64,000 bases of DNA from Shewanella sp. KX20019 (GTDB lineage Bacteria > Pseudomonadota > Gammaproteobacteria > Enterobacterales > Shewanellaceae): contig NZ_CP068437.1 of the NCBI RefSeq assembly GCF_016757755.1, forward strand, positions 992,001-1,056,000. The letters are read 5' to 3'. The notes beneath the pieces were generated by a model that was not told where the DNA came from, searched no databases, and saw only the letters and a program-made list of their open reading frames with translations. Of the stretch, positions 33,903-42,318 are shown in pieces; position 1 is the first letter of the stretch, and each line of letters begins with the position of its first letter. The position numbers and the translations under genes are program-made.

Positions 33903-34559
33903 ATGTTAAATATGGATTTGAGTCAGAAAGTAGTAATTAAAACTCAAGAGCTACCCTGGTTAGACAGCCCCTCTCCGACGGTATTTCGTAAACCACTTGA
34001 ACGTGCAGCAGCCGAAAGTGGACACACTACCAGCATCGTTAAATATCAAGCTGGCGCCAGCTTTAAGCGTCACTCTCACCCTTATGGCGAAGAAATTTTA
34101 GTGCTGGAGGGGACTTTCTCTGACGAAGAGGGTGATTACCCTGCTGGTACTTATATTCGCAACCCTCCAGGGAGCGCTCATACACCGTTTAGTCAAGATG
34201 GCTGCGTGCTTTTAGTTAAGTTAAACCAGTTTGATAAGCATGATTTAAAGGCTGTACGAGTGAACACTCATACTAATAGCTGGCAGCAAGGGATAGGTGG
34301 CTTAGAAGTTATGCCACTGCATGAGTTTGAACATGAACATGTGGCGCTAGTTAAATGGCCCGCAGGAGAGCATTTTCAAACACATCGTCATTTTGGCGGC
34401 GAGGAGATCTTCGTTATTAGCGGTGAGTTTAACGATGAACATGGCGCTTACCCACAGTACACTTGGCTGCGAAGCCCACACATGAGTGAGCACTTTCCTT
34501 TTGTTGAACAGGAAACCATTATCTTTGTAAAGACGGGGCACCTCTATCTTGCGGGTTAG
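33903..34559 (+). CDS. Double-cupin ChrR-like protein
   Basis: This 218-residue protein consists of two ChrR-type cupin domains (about 30-115 and 130-215). Each carries the metal-binding pattern: HSHPYGEEILVLEG with a later SAHTPF, and HRHFGGEEIFVISG with HMSEHF. ChrR proteins are zinc anti-sigma factors whose N-terminal domain binds the ECF sigma factor and whose cupin senses singlet oxygen or peroxide. That N-terminal domain is missing here, so this is more likely a free-standing cupin or sensor without sigma control. AGGAGG five bases before ATG 33903 fixes the start. A small ArsR gene converges on it. Confidence 0.85.
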   Translation: MLNMDLSQKVVIKTQELPWLDSPSPTVFRKPLERAAAESGHTTSIVKYQAGASFKRHSHPYGEEILVLEGTFSDEEGDYPAGTYIRNPPGSAHTPFSQDGCVLLVKLNQFDKHDLKAVRVNTHTNSWQQGIGGLEVMPLHEFEHEHVALVKWPAGEHFQTHRHFGGEEIFVISGEFNDEHGAYPQYTWLRSPHMSEHFPFVEQETIIFVKTGHLYLAG

Positions 34560-34577
34560 CCTTTACTGACAGCACGG

Positions 34578-34871
34578 TTAACACTTCTCGTCGCTGCAGC
34601 ACTCTTCTTGCAGAAATGCTATTAAACCGTCTAAACATTCAAATTGAGGGATGCAATGCAATACTCTTCCCTCTCTTTGCTGCTTCACCAGCCCGGCAGA
34701 CATTAAGCTTGCAAGGTGGTGAGACAGGGTTGAATTTGGGATCTGCAAAGTCTCTTGAAGTTGCCCGACCGGGAGGCCAGCATGTCCCGCTTTTACAAGG
34801 CAACGAAACAGCGTCAGTCTCGTTGGGTGTCCAAGTTCTTTTAGTGCTTTAGCTGCTACATCGATATCCAT
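34578..34871 (-). CDS. ArsR-family winged-helix regulator with cysteine-rich tail
   Basis: This 97-residue repressor has the ArsR helix-turn-helix (about 8-75): LKELGHPTRLTLFRCLVKAG, then GQLQETLQIPNSTLSHHLASLMSAGLVKQQREGRVLHCI. The tail ends LQEECCSDEKC, three cysteines that could bind a metal or respond to thiol chemistry, with one more cysteine in the wing (HCIPQFEC) and another in helix one. ArsR proteins leave DNA when they bind metal or metalloid. No arsenic or metal-transport gene adjoins it in this window, so its target is unknown. It is convergent with the cupin gene. Confidence 0.88.
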   Translation of the reverse strand: MDIDVAAKALKELGHPTRLTLFRCLVKAGHAGLPVGQLQETLQIPNSTLSHHLASLMSAGLVKQQREGRVLHCIPQFECLDGLIAFLQEECCSDEKC

Positions 34872-34999
34872 AAACTCAACTCAGTTGATTAACACGGGGC
34901 ACTTTTTTGAAATGCCTAACGTTTCGGTAATTGCCGAAATAATAGCAGCAAATGAACGACCAATGAAGAGTTATTTCATTGGCCGACTAATTATGAGGC

Positions 35000-35506
35000 T
35001 TATTTTCTCGCCGGTTTCTCGGAGATCCATAGTTTAATGGTGCCTTGCACCACAGCTACACCGTCAGTGTCGTAAGCATTGACGGCGACTAACATGTCAC
35101 CTACGACCCATTGTTCAGGTGTTACTTCGGCCACACAGGTGATATCGCTACCGGCTTTAGCCGTGTAGTCAACGCTCATCCCCTTTGGGATCCAGCGTAG
35201 ATGATCTGGAATTGAGGCTTCGGCCATGGTGCCCATTGCCATCTCGAGGCCATTACAGATCGCGATAACATGCACCGTTTTAATATGATTGTGAACCGCT
35301 TTACGTTTTTTTATCAGGCAAACGCATTTATTCACTTTTAATTCACTAATAAAAGGTTTTACTGTACCGAAGTAAGGCGCCATTCGGCAGACCATTAGTG
35401 AAAATATTTTGTTGCCGAAGGGTAGGCGAGTCACACGTTTAAACAGTGACATCACTTTTGTAGGCTTGGTATTTGTGGGCTTGTTATTAGCGGTTATAGT
35501 GCTCAT
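35000..35506 (-). CDS. DUF4442/hotdog-fold thioesterase-like protein
   Basis: This 168-residue protein has a hotdog-fold layout: helix FSLMVCRMAPYFGTVKPFISEL..., then VHNHIKTVHVIAICNGLEMAMGTMAEASIP with the central hydrophobic helix, then strands to KLWISEK. It fits DUF4442, related to acyl-CoA thioesterases/PaaI. HVIAICNGLEMAMG is the probable catalytic-helix region. I chose ATG 35506, preceded on its strand by AAGGAAGAAG; the frame upstream to 35548 looks like a promoter. Its substrate is unknown. It is divergent from the DUF368 gene. Confidence 0.8.
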   Translation of the reverse strand: MSTITANNKPTNTKPTKVMSLFKRVTRLPFGNKIFSLMVCRMAPYFGTVKPFISELKVNKCVCLIKKRKAVHNHIKTVHVIAICNGLEMAMGTMAEASIPDHLRWIPKGMSVDYTAKAGSDITCVAEVTPEQWVVGDMLVAVNAYDTDGVAVVQGTIKLWISEKPARK

Positions 35507-35670
35507 CTTCTTCCTTGTGAACTTTAACTGGTCGGATGAGGTTAACATTGAATTAACATCAATTACTAGGGTCTACTCATTTCAGGCGAAAGATAAACTT
35601 CATTTCGTTTATATAGTATTGAGAAGTATAATTTTGGCAGAAAACTTTACAGAGTCGATTAAGGAATAAA

Positions 35671-36591
35671 GTGAACTATTTACAGACCTACCTTAAAGGG
35701 ATGGCAATGGGTGCAGCGGATGTTGTCCCCGGCGTTTCAGGCGGCACTATCGCCTTTATTACAGGTATTTTGGACCAACTGCTCGACAGTATTAAAAAGA
35801 TTAGACCCTCTTTGTTTAGTGTAATCAAAGAGCAAGGGATTAAAGCGGCCTTTATGCATATCAATGGCCCATTCTTAGTGTGTGTGTTTGGGGGGATTTT
35901 AACCAGTATTTTAACCTTGGCAAAGTTAATCACCTACTTATTGCATGCCCACCCAATCCCCGTGTGGTCATTCTTCTTTGGTTTGATCCTCATTTCGGTG
36001 ATCCATATGCTGAAACAGGTAAAGGGTTTCACTTTAGGCCGCTTAGCGCTGTTTGTGATTGGCGTAGCTATCGCGTGGGGGATCACCATGTTGAATCCTA
36101 TTGCGCTTGAAATGACCTATCTAAATGTATTTTTAGGCGGCTGCATCGCGATTACTGCGATGATTTTACCCGGGATCTCCGGTAGCTTTATTCTGCTATT
36201 ACTCGGTTTATATACCTCGGTTATGGGGGCGGTTAAAGGTTTCGATATTGCGATTATGGCGACGTTTGCGGCAGGAGCTGCAACAGGCTTATTGAGCTTT
36301 AGCCATGTGTTGTCCCTACTGCTGCGTAAATATCACGATGCAACCTTGGTATTTTTAACTGGGTTAATGCTCGGTACGTTAGGCAAAATATGGCCTTGGA
36401 AAGAGGTGCTCAGCTTTAGAGAGAACTCTAAAGGAGAGATGGTACCACTGGATGAACGTATTCTATCACCGATGCAGTACGAACAGCTGACGGGGCAGGC
36501 TTCGTTGCTAGCTTACGCTGTTGTTGCCATGCTAGCCGGTATACTAGTGGTATGGGGTTTAGAGAAGTTTGCCAATAGAGGCCGAACCTAA
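35671..36591 (+). CDS. DUF368 membrane protein (PopT-like undecaprenyl-phosphate translocase family)
   Basis: This 306-residue polytopic membrane protein has the DUF368 N-terminus YLKGMAMGAADVVPGVSGGTIAFITG and a second matching segment ITAMILPGISGSFILLLLGLY, giving an inverted-repeat membrane fold. Members (PopT) have been reported to return undecaprenyl phosphate across the cytoplasmic membrane, complementing DedA-type UptA, with importance at alkaline pH in Vibrio; applied here by family only. GTG 35671 is preceded by AAGGAATAAA. A terminator follows at 36610. Confidence 0.9.
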   Translation: MNYLQTYLKGMAMGAADVVPGVSGGTIAFITGILDQLLDSIKKIRPSLFSVIKEQGIKAAFMHINGPFLVCVFGGILTSILTLAKLITYLLHAHPIPVWSFFFGLILISVIHMLKQVKGFTLGRLALFVIGVAIAWGITMLNPIALEMTYLNVFLGGCIAITAMILPGISGSFILLLLGLYTSVMGAVKGFDIAIMATFAAGAATGLLSFSHVLSLLLRKYHDATLVFLTGLMLGTLGKIWPWKEVLSFRENSKGEMVPLDERILSPMQYEQLTGQASLLAYAVVAMLAGILVVWGLEKFANRGRT

Positions 36592-36609
36592 CTAGTCACT
36601 AGTTTCGCT

Positions 36610-36637
36610 AAACGCCAGCATTTTGCTGGCGTTTTTT
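36610..36637 (+). terminator. Rho-independent terminator after the DUF368 gene
   Basis: AACGCCAGC-ATTTT-GCTGGCGTT is followed by TTTT. Confidence 0.9.
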
Positions 36638-36812
36638 GTTTGAGGGAGATGCAAAAGTCTGCATAAGCTACAGATTTTGAAGATAGCATAAAGGCGATAT
36701 TTAAATTAAACAAAATGGTCTGGCGTCAATAACTCACAGAACAAGGCTAACTTTCTGTAAAAAACTCCTTTATGCTAAGCCACTAAACTATTTTTTATTA
36801 AAAGGGATTTTC

Positions 36813-36992
36813 ATGAAAATTTTAGCTATTTTATCAGTGCTTTTTACCTTATCTGCATGTGGTTCAAGTGCCCGCTACTCTGTATCAGCGAGTTCAGATG
36901 AGGATATTATGGGCTCGAGACAGACGCCAATGATAAAGGATAATACGCCGATCATTAATGTTGAAAAGATCAAAAAAGCTGAAGACAAGTAA
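36813..36992 (+). CDS. Small putative lipoprotein (59 residues)
   Basis: ATG 36813 to TAA 36992 encodes 59 residues: a signal of about 15 residues with a lipobox (LSAC, lipidated Cys16), then a hydrophilic chain (GSSARYSVSASSDEDIM...EKIKKAEDK). AAAGGGA lies 7-13 bases upstream, a good ribosome binding site. No homologous family is recognised, and the mature part is only about 44 residues, likely disordered. It has a well-formed terminator 20 bases after its stop, so it looks like a complete gene. Confidence 0.72.
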   Translation: MKILAILSVLFTLSACGSSARYSVSASSDEDIMGSRQTPMIKDNTPIINVEKIKKAEDK

Positions 36993-37011
36993 TTGGCTGC
37001 TAAAACAAAAT

Positions 37012-37043
37012 AACAGAGCGTAAATAACATTTACGCTCTGTTG
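37012..37043. terminator. Terminator after the small lipoprotein gene
   Basis: ACAGAGCGTAAA and TTTACGCTCTGT form a 12-pair stem with a five-base loop. The T tract is short (TTGTCTG), but the position between two converging genes supports the call. Confidence 0.75.
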
Positions 37044-37058
37044 TCTGATTAACTGAAG

Positions 37059-37403
37059 TTAAGAGGTTTTACGGCTATTATCGACCTGCTTTTTGTCATA
37101 GTACTCAAACGGGAACATATTTCTGATCCTTTGAGTGATGTCATCGCTGACATTCGCCGATATATGCAGCCTGACCCCACCAAGTTTTTCCGCTCTAACG
37201 GTACAGGTGAGTTTGTTGGATTTGGCTATGGCGCGGCACTCTTTTTCAAACTTTTCTGGGATCTTGCCTTTATGTGAATTAAGTCGCCCCTCTTTGAAGT
37301 GCATCTCAAATACAGTCAATCCCTTCTTACCGCTGAAAATTAATTTGTAGGCTAGAAAAACACCGATAGCAATAACAGCGATTTTAAGTAGCGTTGGAGT
37401 CAT
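37059..37403 (-). CDS. DUF3634-like membrane-anchored small protein
   Basis: This 114-residue protein has an N-terminal membrane segment (about 5-23, LLKIAVIAIGVFLAYKLIF) and a cytoplasmic or periplasmic domain with a strand-helix-strand character: VFEMHFKEGRLNSHKGKIP, then FEKECRAIAKSNKL, then VRLHISANVSDDITQRIRNMFP. I think it is the small uncharacterised DUF3634 family of Vibrio and Shewanella, from memory. No enzyme motif is seen. The start is ATG 37403. Confidence 0.72.
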   Translation of the reverse strand: MTPTLLKIAVIAIGVFLAYKLIFSGKKGLTVFEMHFKEGRLNSHKGKIPEKFEKECRAIAKSNKLTCTVRAEKLGGVRLHISANVSDDITQRIRNMFPFEYYDKKQVDNSRKTS

Positions 37404-37735
37404 ATTTATTCCTTTTGCTTTAGTCCGATAGTTAAATCGTGAGCCCTAGCCCTAAGATACTCTGGCTAGCGTTGTTTTTAAAGTGACTAGAGCACAGTTT
37501 GCCAAGATTTGTAACTTTCAATCAACAGGATATATTCTAGAGCGCCAAGGAGTTATGAGTAGCAAATATTTTTCAGTAAAGGGCGACAATATGAGCATTT
37601 CCAACGGATAAAGGTAGCTCGACCGATTACCGTTGGCGAAGTTATTTTAATGCCAAAGCTAGGGTAGCTGAAGCTCCTAAGCTGACCTCGCGAGTTAAGT
37701 GCGAAAACGTCAACTGCAGTTGACTTGCTGTCCCA
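37404..37735. other. Intergenic region without a supported gene
   Basis: A perfect 16-base palindrome GTCAACTGCAGTTGAC is at 37709-37724. An open frame over 37553-37789 on the minus strand runs through a terminator and has no family resemblance, so I do not call it. Nothing else is identified. Confidence 0.4.
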
Positions 37736-37769
37736 CAAAAAAAACCGCCAATTGGCGGTTTTTTTTGTG
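37736..37769. terminator. Terminator of the TorF-family porin gene
   Basis: AAAAAAAACCGCC-AATT-GGCGGTTTTTTTT forms a long stem usable on both strands. It lies about 30 bases after the porin stop. Confidence 0.9.
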
Positions 37770-37797
37770 GCGGGAAACCAGGTCTGCAATAAACGGC

Positions 37798-38520
37798 TTA
37801 GAAAGCGTAACTTGCTGATGCTAGAACAGTACCGTCATTTCTCCAAGGCTCTGAAGAGTCGATAATATTGTCGCTACTCAAGTTAGTGTCTAACCATGCT
37901 AGAGATAAGCCAACACCGCCCAACTCTGTCGAGATGCCAATCGAGTAATCAGCATAGTCTTCGCCCCAATCATAGTCAGCACCGTCGCCATAGCTATAGC
38001 CTACGTGGGCATCAATGCTCCAGTTTTCAGCAATTTCATAAGAGTAGTTAAGCTCGGTGTAGTTAAGTGACACATCGGCATTAGCGTAGTCGTTGGTGTA
38101 CCACTGTGCTAGATGAAAATCAGCAAAGTAAAGACCAACAGAAGCCTCTAAATACTGGCTACTTTCATCTTGTCCTGGGTAGGTGTAATAAGTCAAAGTA
38201 ACATCGTACTCTACTGCTTCATCTTCGCCAAAAGCGCCTGCGTAACCAGCATAGATATCGATTTCGACATCTGCATCGTAGCTGTCATCATCTACGTTAC
38301 TTGCCCATGCACCTAGAAAAAAGCCACTTTCCATGCTGAAATCGACACCGCCTTGCACTGCAAACTCACCGGCTGTTTGTGATACACCGCGAAAGCGGTA
38401 ATCATTGGTGACGCTGATTTCGCCTGACACTTCAGCTTGAACCAAAGGTGCAATTAGCGCTGTTGATAAGGTAAGACCGACAACTAGGGCAATCCGTTTT
38501 TTATTGAATTTTTTATACAC
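37798..38520 (-). CDS. TorF-family putative outer-membrane porin (Gcw_chp)
   Basis: This 240-residue exported beta-barrel protein has a signal peptide (1-29, ending LVQAEV) and a mature part of alternating amphipathic strands rich in Tyr, Asp and Gly (YRFRGVSQT, GFFLGAWASNVDD, YTYPGQDESSQYLEASVGLYF). It ends with the typical C-terminal aromatic, ASYAF. The N-terminal VTNDYRFRGVSQT is the signature of the TIGR02001/Gcw_chp (TorF) group. It probably forms an outer-membrane channel; the substrate is unknown. It lies at the end of a block with a cupin, an MmsA-type dehydrogenase and a transaminase, all on minus, so a role in taking up their substrate is plausible. Confidence 0.85.
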   Translation of the reverse strand: MYKKFNKKRIALVVGLTLSTALIAPLVQAEVSGEISVTNDYRFRGVSQTAGEFAVQGGVDFSMESGFFLGAWASNVDDDSYDADVEIDIYAGYAGAFGEDEAVEYDVTLTYYTYPGQDESSQYLEASVGLYFADFHLAQWYTNDYANADVSLNYTELNYSYEIAENWSIDAHVGYSYGDGADYDWGEDYADYSIGISTELGGVGLSLAWLDTNLSSDNIIDSSEPWRNDGTVLASASYAF

Positions 38521-38643
38521 GGTAGTATCTCCATTTTACTATGTTGACTTAGATGCTGTGTTTTTATGTTTTAAGCATCTTTCGGTTTGCCAAACAGCAG
38601 CGTTCGCTACGACCTCATGGCTAAATAATGACTTTAAATTCCG

Positions 38644-39015
38644 TTACGGCTGATTGGAGTCAAAAATCACGTATACTTTGCGGCAGTTCTCAAGTACCTC
38701 CCAGGTACCTGTAAATCCTGCCGGGATGACAAATCTATCTCCAGTTTTTACGGTAGTTTGATTACCATCACTGTCAGTGATGACACTGGCTCCCGATAGA
38801 ATTTCGCAATATTCATGTTCGCTATAGTTGACCTTCCAACTGCCAATATCACCTTGCCAAACACCGCTGTGGAATTGGTCGCAGTCACTAGAATAGTGAT
38901 TCTGTAACTGCTGCTCAGGATCACCTTGCAATACTTTGTTAGCATCGAGTTTGTAGCGCTCAACAGCAGTATTGATTGCAGCAAAATCAATGATTGAATC
39001 GATTCCTATCGTCAT
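38644..39015 (-). CDS. Small cupin (DUF861-like)
   Basis: This single-domain cupin has about 123 residues from ATG 39015. The motif runs through VWQGDIGSWKVNYSEHEYCEILSGASVITDSDG and then GDRFVIPAGFTGTWEVLE, like the cupin_3/DUF861 family that includes ureidoglycine aminohydrolase and other small-molecule-binding proteins. An ATG at 39027 is equally usable. It is 66 bp downstream of the MmsA-type dehydrogenase gene and probably in one operon with it and the transaminase, so it may serve polyamine or beta-alanine catabolism. No catalytic set is evident. Confidence 0.8.
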   Translation of the reverse strand: MTIGIDSIIDFAAINTAVERYKLDANKVLQGDPEQQLQNHYSSDCDQFHSGVWQGDIGSWKVNYSEHEYCEILSGASVITDSDGNQTTVKTGDRFVIPAGFTGTWEVLENCRKVYVIFDSNQP

Positions 39016-39081
39016 TGGGCTATCCATTTTATCTTTATATTTAAACGGCAAAATGCGCAGTGTTAACTGCGCATCTAGCGG

Positions 39082-40575
39082 CTATTTCATTGTTGGCATG
39101 ACAAACTCAGCTTTTGATTGCTTACTTGCCTGAGGCCAGCGGGCGGTGATTGCTTTGCGTTTGGTGTAAAAGCGCACTCCATCTGGACCATGCATATGCA
39201 ATGGCCCAAATAGTGAGCGTTTCCAGCCGCCAAAACTGTGGAATGCCATCGGCACGGGAATGGGCACGTTTACGCCAACCATACCCACTTGGACGTGGTG
39301 GCAGAAATGGCGCGCAGCTTCACCGCTTTGGGTAAAGATGGCGGTGCCGTTACCAAACTCATGGTCGTTGATGAGTTGTAATGCTTCGGCGTAATCTTTA
39401 ACGCGTACAATGGCAAGTACCGGCCCAAAAATCTCCTCTTTGTAGATCGTCATCTCAGGCGTGACATGGTCAAACAAGCAGCCACCTAAGAAGTAACCTT
39501 GTTCATGATCGGTAACGGTTAATTGGCGACCGTCGGCAAGTAGCTTGGCGCCTTCGTTGACGCCGGTTTCAACATAATGAGTGACTTTTTCTAAATGCTG
39601 CGCCGAGATCAGTGGCCCCATGTCCATCTCTGGGGTCACGCCGTTACCGACTTTTAGCGACTTGATTTGCGGTAGTAGCTTTTCAACTAAAGCATCACCA
39701 GAATCACCCACGGCAAGTACTACCGATATCGCCATGCAGCGCTCACCAGCACTGCCGTATGCAGCGCCCATTAGCGCACCAACAGCTTGATCTAAGTCAG
39801 CATCTGGCATCAGCACCATATGGTTTTTAGCGCCGCCTAGCGCCTGCACGCGTTTGCCATGTGCCGACGCAGTTGCGTAAATATATTCTGCAATCGGGGT
39901 TGAACCTACAAAGCTCACCGCATGGACATCTTTGTGGGTAAGTAGGGTATCTACCGCTTCCTTATCACCGTTAACAACGTTAAATACGCCATCAGGTAAG
40001 CCCGCTTCAGTGAGCAGTTCAGCCATACGCATAACCGAGCTTGGATCTTTTTCTGATGGCTTCATGATAAAGCTATTACCGCAGGCAATCGCGATAGGGA
40101 ACATCCACATGGGCACCATCACTGGGAAGTTAAATGGAGCAATACCCGCCACGACGCCCAATGACTGGTTAAGGGTCCATGCATCTACGCCGCCGCCGAC
40201 TTGCTCGGTGTGCTCGCCTTTTAGTAGATGTGGAATGCCACAAGCAAACTCGACCACTTCGAGGCCGCGGATAATTTCGCCTTTGGCATCATCAAGAACT
40301 TTGCCATGTTCGCGGGTGATTAGTTCCGCCATCTCGTCCATATTGGCTTCGACTAGTGCTTTGAATCTAAACAGTACCCGCGAGCGGTTTAGCGGCGTGA
40401 CTTTAGACCAAGATTCATGGGCCTTTTTGGCGATTTCAATCGCGCTTGCAACATCAACAGCACTGGCTAAAGAAACGGCTGCGCGTTGCTCACCTGTAGC
40501 GGGTTCGAATATCGCTTGTGTACGTTGGCTAGGCGATGTGTGGCCGCCATTGATGTAATGGTTAATCGTGTGCAT
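39082..40575 (-). CDS. mmsA: CoA-acylating (methyl)malonate-semialdehyde dehydrogenase
   Basis: This 497-residue NAD-dependent enzyme converts methylmalonate or malonate semialdehyde to propionyl- or acetyl-CoA. The aldehyde dehydrogenase catalytic cysteine lies in GSAGERCMAIS (about residue 280). The nucleotide-binding segment is FVGSTPIAEYI and the substrate part is GVNVPIPVPMAFHSFGGWK; the last is diagnostic of MMSDH. ATG 40575 (MHTINHYINGG) is preceded by AGGA and gives the usual N-terminus; the frame extends 13 codons further upstream without support. With the adjacent transaminase it would act as BauC in beta-alanine breakdown. Confidence 0.93.
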   Translation of the reverse strand: MHTINHYINGGHTSPSQRTQAIFEPATGEQRAAVSLASAVDVASAIEIAKKAHESWSKVTPLNRSRVLFRFKALVEANMDEMAELITREHGKVLDDAKGEIIRGLEVVEFACGIPHLLKGEHTEQVGGGVDAWTLNQSLGVVAGIAPFNFPVMVPMWMFPIAIACGNSFIMKPSEKDPSSVMRMAELLTEAGLPDGVFNVVNGDKEAVDTLLTHKDVHAVSFVGSTPIAEYIYATASAHGKRVQALGGAKNHMVLMPDADLDQAVGALMGAAYGSAGERCMAISVVLAVGDSGDALVEKLLPQIKSLKVGNGVTPEMDMGPLISAQHLEKVTHYVETGVNEGAKLLADGRQLTVTDHEQGYFLGGCLFDHVTPEMTIYKEEIFGPVLAIVRVKDYAEALQLINDHEFGNGTAIFTQSGEAARHFCHHVQVGMVGVNVPIPVPMAFHSFGGWKRSLFGPLHMHGPDGVRFYTKRKAITARWPQASKQSKAEFVMPTMK

Positions 40576-40694
40576 AACGCAAAATCCTAATTCAATTTCC
40601 CTGCTGGGAGCCAATGGTGTTAATGGGTATCAATGGATCTGCCTATCACATCTGTCGCTTAAACTTAACTGACAAAACGCAGTAGGCAGAAGGA

Positions 40695-42035
40695 TTAACC
40701 AACAGCGGTAATCGCATCCGATAAGGTGTTAATAATGGTATCTATCTGTTGTTTATCGATAATTAAAGGCGGAGATATCGCAATAATATCGCCCGTTGCG
40801 CGCACTAATGTGCCGTTGGCAAAGCATTGCTCAAATATACCAAAGCCACGCTTGCCAGCCCCTTTGTCACTGGGAGAAAATTGAATACCGCCGACCAAGC
40901 CTGTGTTACGAATATCAATCACATTCGGTAAACCTTTTAAGCTATGCACAGCCTCTTCAAAGTAGCCTTCAAGTTCGCGGCTACGCTCAAACAGCTTTTC
41001 ATTTTGGTAGATATTGAGGGTGGCTAAGGCTGCAGCTGCCGCGACAGGGTGACCGGAGTAGGTGTAACCATGAAACAGTTCAATAGCATTTTCAGGCCCC
41101 TGCATGCAGGTGTCGTAAATCTTGTCGTCAACCAATACCGCGCCCATAGGGATGGCACCATTATTAAGTGCCTTAGCGGTAGTGATCATATCGGGAGTCA
41201 CTCCCCAACGTTGGCTGGCAAATGCGTCCCCCACACGGCCAAAACCGGTAATCACTTCATCGAAAATCAATAATATGCCGTACTTGTTAGTGATTTCACG
41301 TAGCTTTTGTAGATAGCCTTCTGGTGGCAAGATAACGCCAGCAGAGCCAGACATAGGTTCAACAATAACCGCCGCTATATTCTCGCTACCATGCAGGGCA
41401 ACAAGCTGCTCAAGTGCTTCGGCCTTTTCTGCACCGGTTTTAGGCATGCCGCGACAAAACGCGTTCTGCTGCATATCTAATGTATGGGGAAGGTGATCAA
41501 CACCTTGCAGTAGCTGTTGATTAAATGTCTTACGGTTATTACCAATACCGCCCACCGAAATACCACCAAAGCCGACGCCATGGTAGCCTAGCTCACGGCC
41601 GATAAAACGGGTTCGAGTCGCTTGACCATTGGCACGATGATAGGTGAGTGCGATTTTAAGTGCGCTATCGACAGACTCAGAACCTGAATTAGTAAAGAAA
41701 ACTTTATTAAGACCTTCGGGGCTTATCTGCGCTAGGCGTTCAGCGAGTTCAAAGGCAAGTGGGTGACCCATCTGAAAAGAGGGAGCGAAGTCCATCTCGT
41801 GGATCTGTTTAGAAACAGCTTCAGAGATCTCTTTGCGTCCATGACCGGCATTGCAGCACCATAATCCTGCAGTACCATCTAATATGGGGCGACCAGCGGT
41901 GTCTCTATAGTACATGCCTTCGGCATGAGCCAACATTCTAGGATTAGACTTAAATTGTCTATTGGCCGTAAAAGGCATCCAGTAATTTGATAAAGACGGT
42001 GTTTCGCTGTGGTGGGGCGTCTGAGAATCTGCCAT
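40695..42035 (-). CDS. bauA: Omega-amino-acid:pyruvate transaminase (BauA-like)
   Basis: This 446-residue class III PLP aminotransferase shows the usual landmarks: WMPFTANRQFK near the start, the cofactor region FTNSGSESVDSALKIA, FDEVITGFGRVG, the PLP lysine in TTAKALNNGAIPMGAV, and HGYTYSGHP near 320. The sequence resembles beta-alanine:pyruvate transaminase (BauA/OapT), which turns beta-alanine plus pyruvate into malonate semialdehyde plus alanine. The MmsA-type enzyme downstream would complete the route. ATG 42035 follows AAGGTAGATGAT. It is divergent from puuC across a gap with PuuR-like sites. Confidence 0.9.
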   Translation of the reverse strand: MADSQTPHHSETPSLSNYWMPFTANRQFKSNPRMLAHAEGMYYRDTAGRPILDGTAGLWCCNAGHGRKEISEAVSKQIHEMDFAPSFQMGHPLAFELAERLAQISPEGLNKVFFTNSGSESVDSALKIALTYHRANGQATRTRFIGRELGYHGVGFGGISVGGIGNNRKTFNQQLLQGVDHLPHTLDMQQNAFCRGMPKTGAEKAEALEQLVALHGSENIAAVIVEPMSGSAGVILPPEGYLQKLREITNKYGILLIFDEVITGFGRVGDAFASQRWGVTPDMITTAKALNNGAIPMGAVLVDDKIYDTCMQGPENAIELFHGYTYSGHPVAAAAALATLNIYQNEKLFERSRELEGYFEEAVHSLKGLPNVIDIRNTGLVGGIQFSPSDKGAGKRGFGIFEQCFANGTLVRATGDIIAISPPLIIDKQQIDTIINTLSDAITAVG

Positions 42036-42127
42036 ATCATCTACCTTGATTCAGTTTAATTATTGTTGTTTTTTTAGTAAGTGTTTCTTTTTTAATCGAG
42101 CGATTGATATTTGCTATGCTATGTCAG

Positions 42128-42140
42128 AAATAATGAACAT
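42128..42140 (+). promoter_or_regulatory. Candidate PuuR operator 1 in the bauA/puuC gap
   Basis: AAATAATGAACAT resembles the E. coli PuuR recognition sequence AAAATATAATGAACA (as I recall it) in 12 of 15 aligned positions. Confidence 0.55.
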
Positions 42141-42167
42141 GAAAGCTTTTTGTGCATTTATTTATAG

Positions 42168-42180
42168 CAAAAATGAACTT
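42168..42180 (+). promoter_or_regulatory. Candidate PuuR operator 2 in the bauA/puuC gap
   Basis: CAAAAATGAACTT repeats the core ATGAAC in the same orientation 40 bases downstream of the first site. It is weaker. Confidence 0.35.
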
Positions 42181-42318
42181 TTTGTAAAATATATTGAAAT
42201 TTAGGGGCGGATAAGCGTAATCTTGCTCAACACCTTATTGCGGTCACTTGTTATTTATAGGCAAAAAGGCCGCATTTAAAGCGATTCTAATAATTAAATA
42301 CAGCGTTAAGAGGTCATC

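Noticed and set aside
37553..37789. Minus-strand frame of 78 codons
   Set aside because: It crosses a strong terminator, lacks a ribosome binding site and shows no family pattern.
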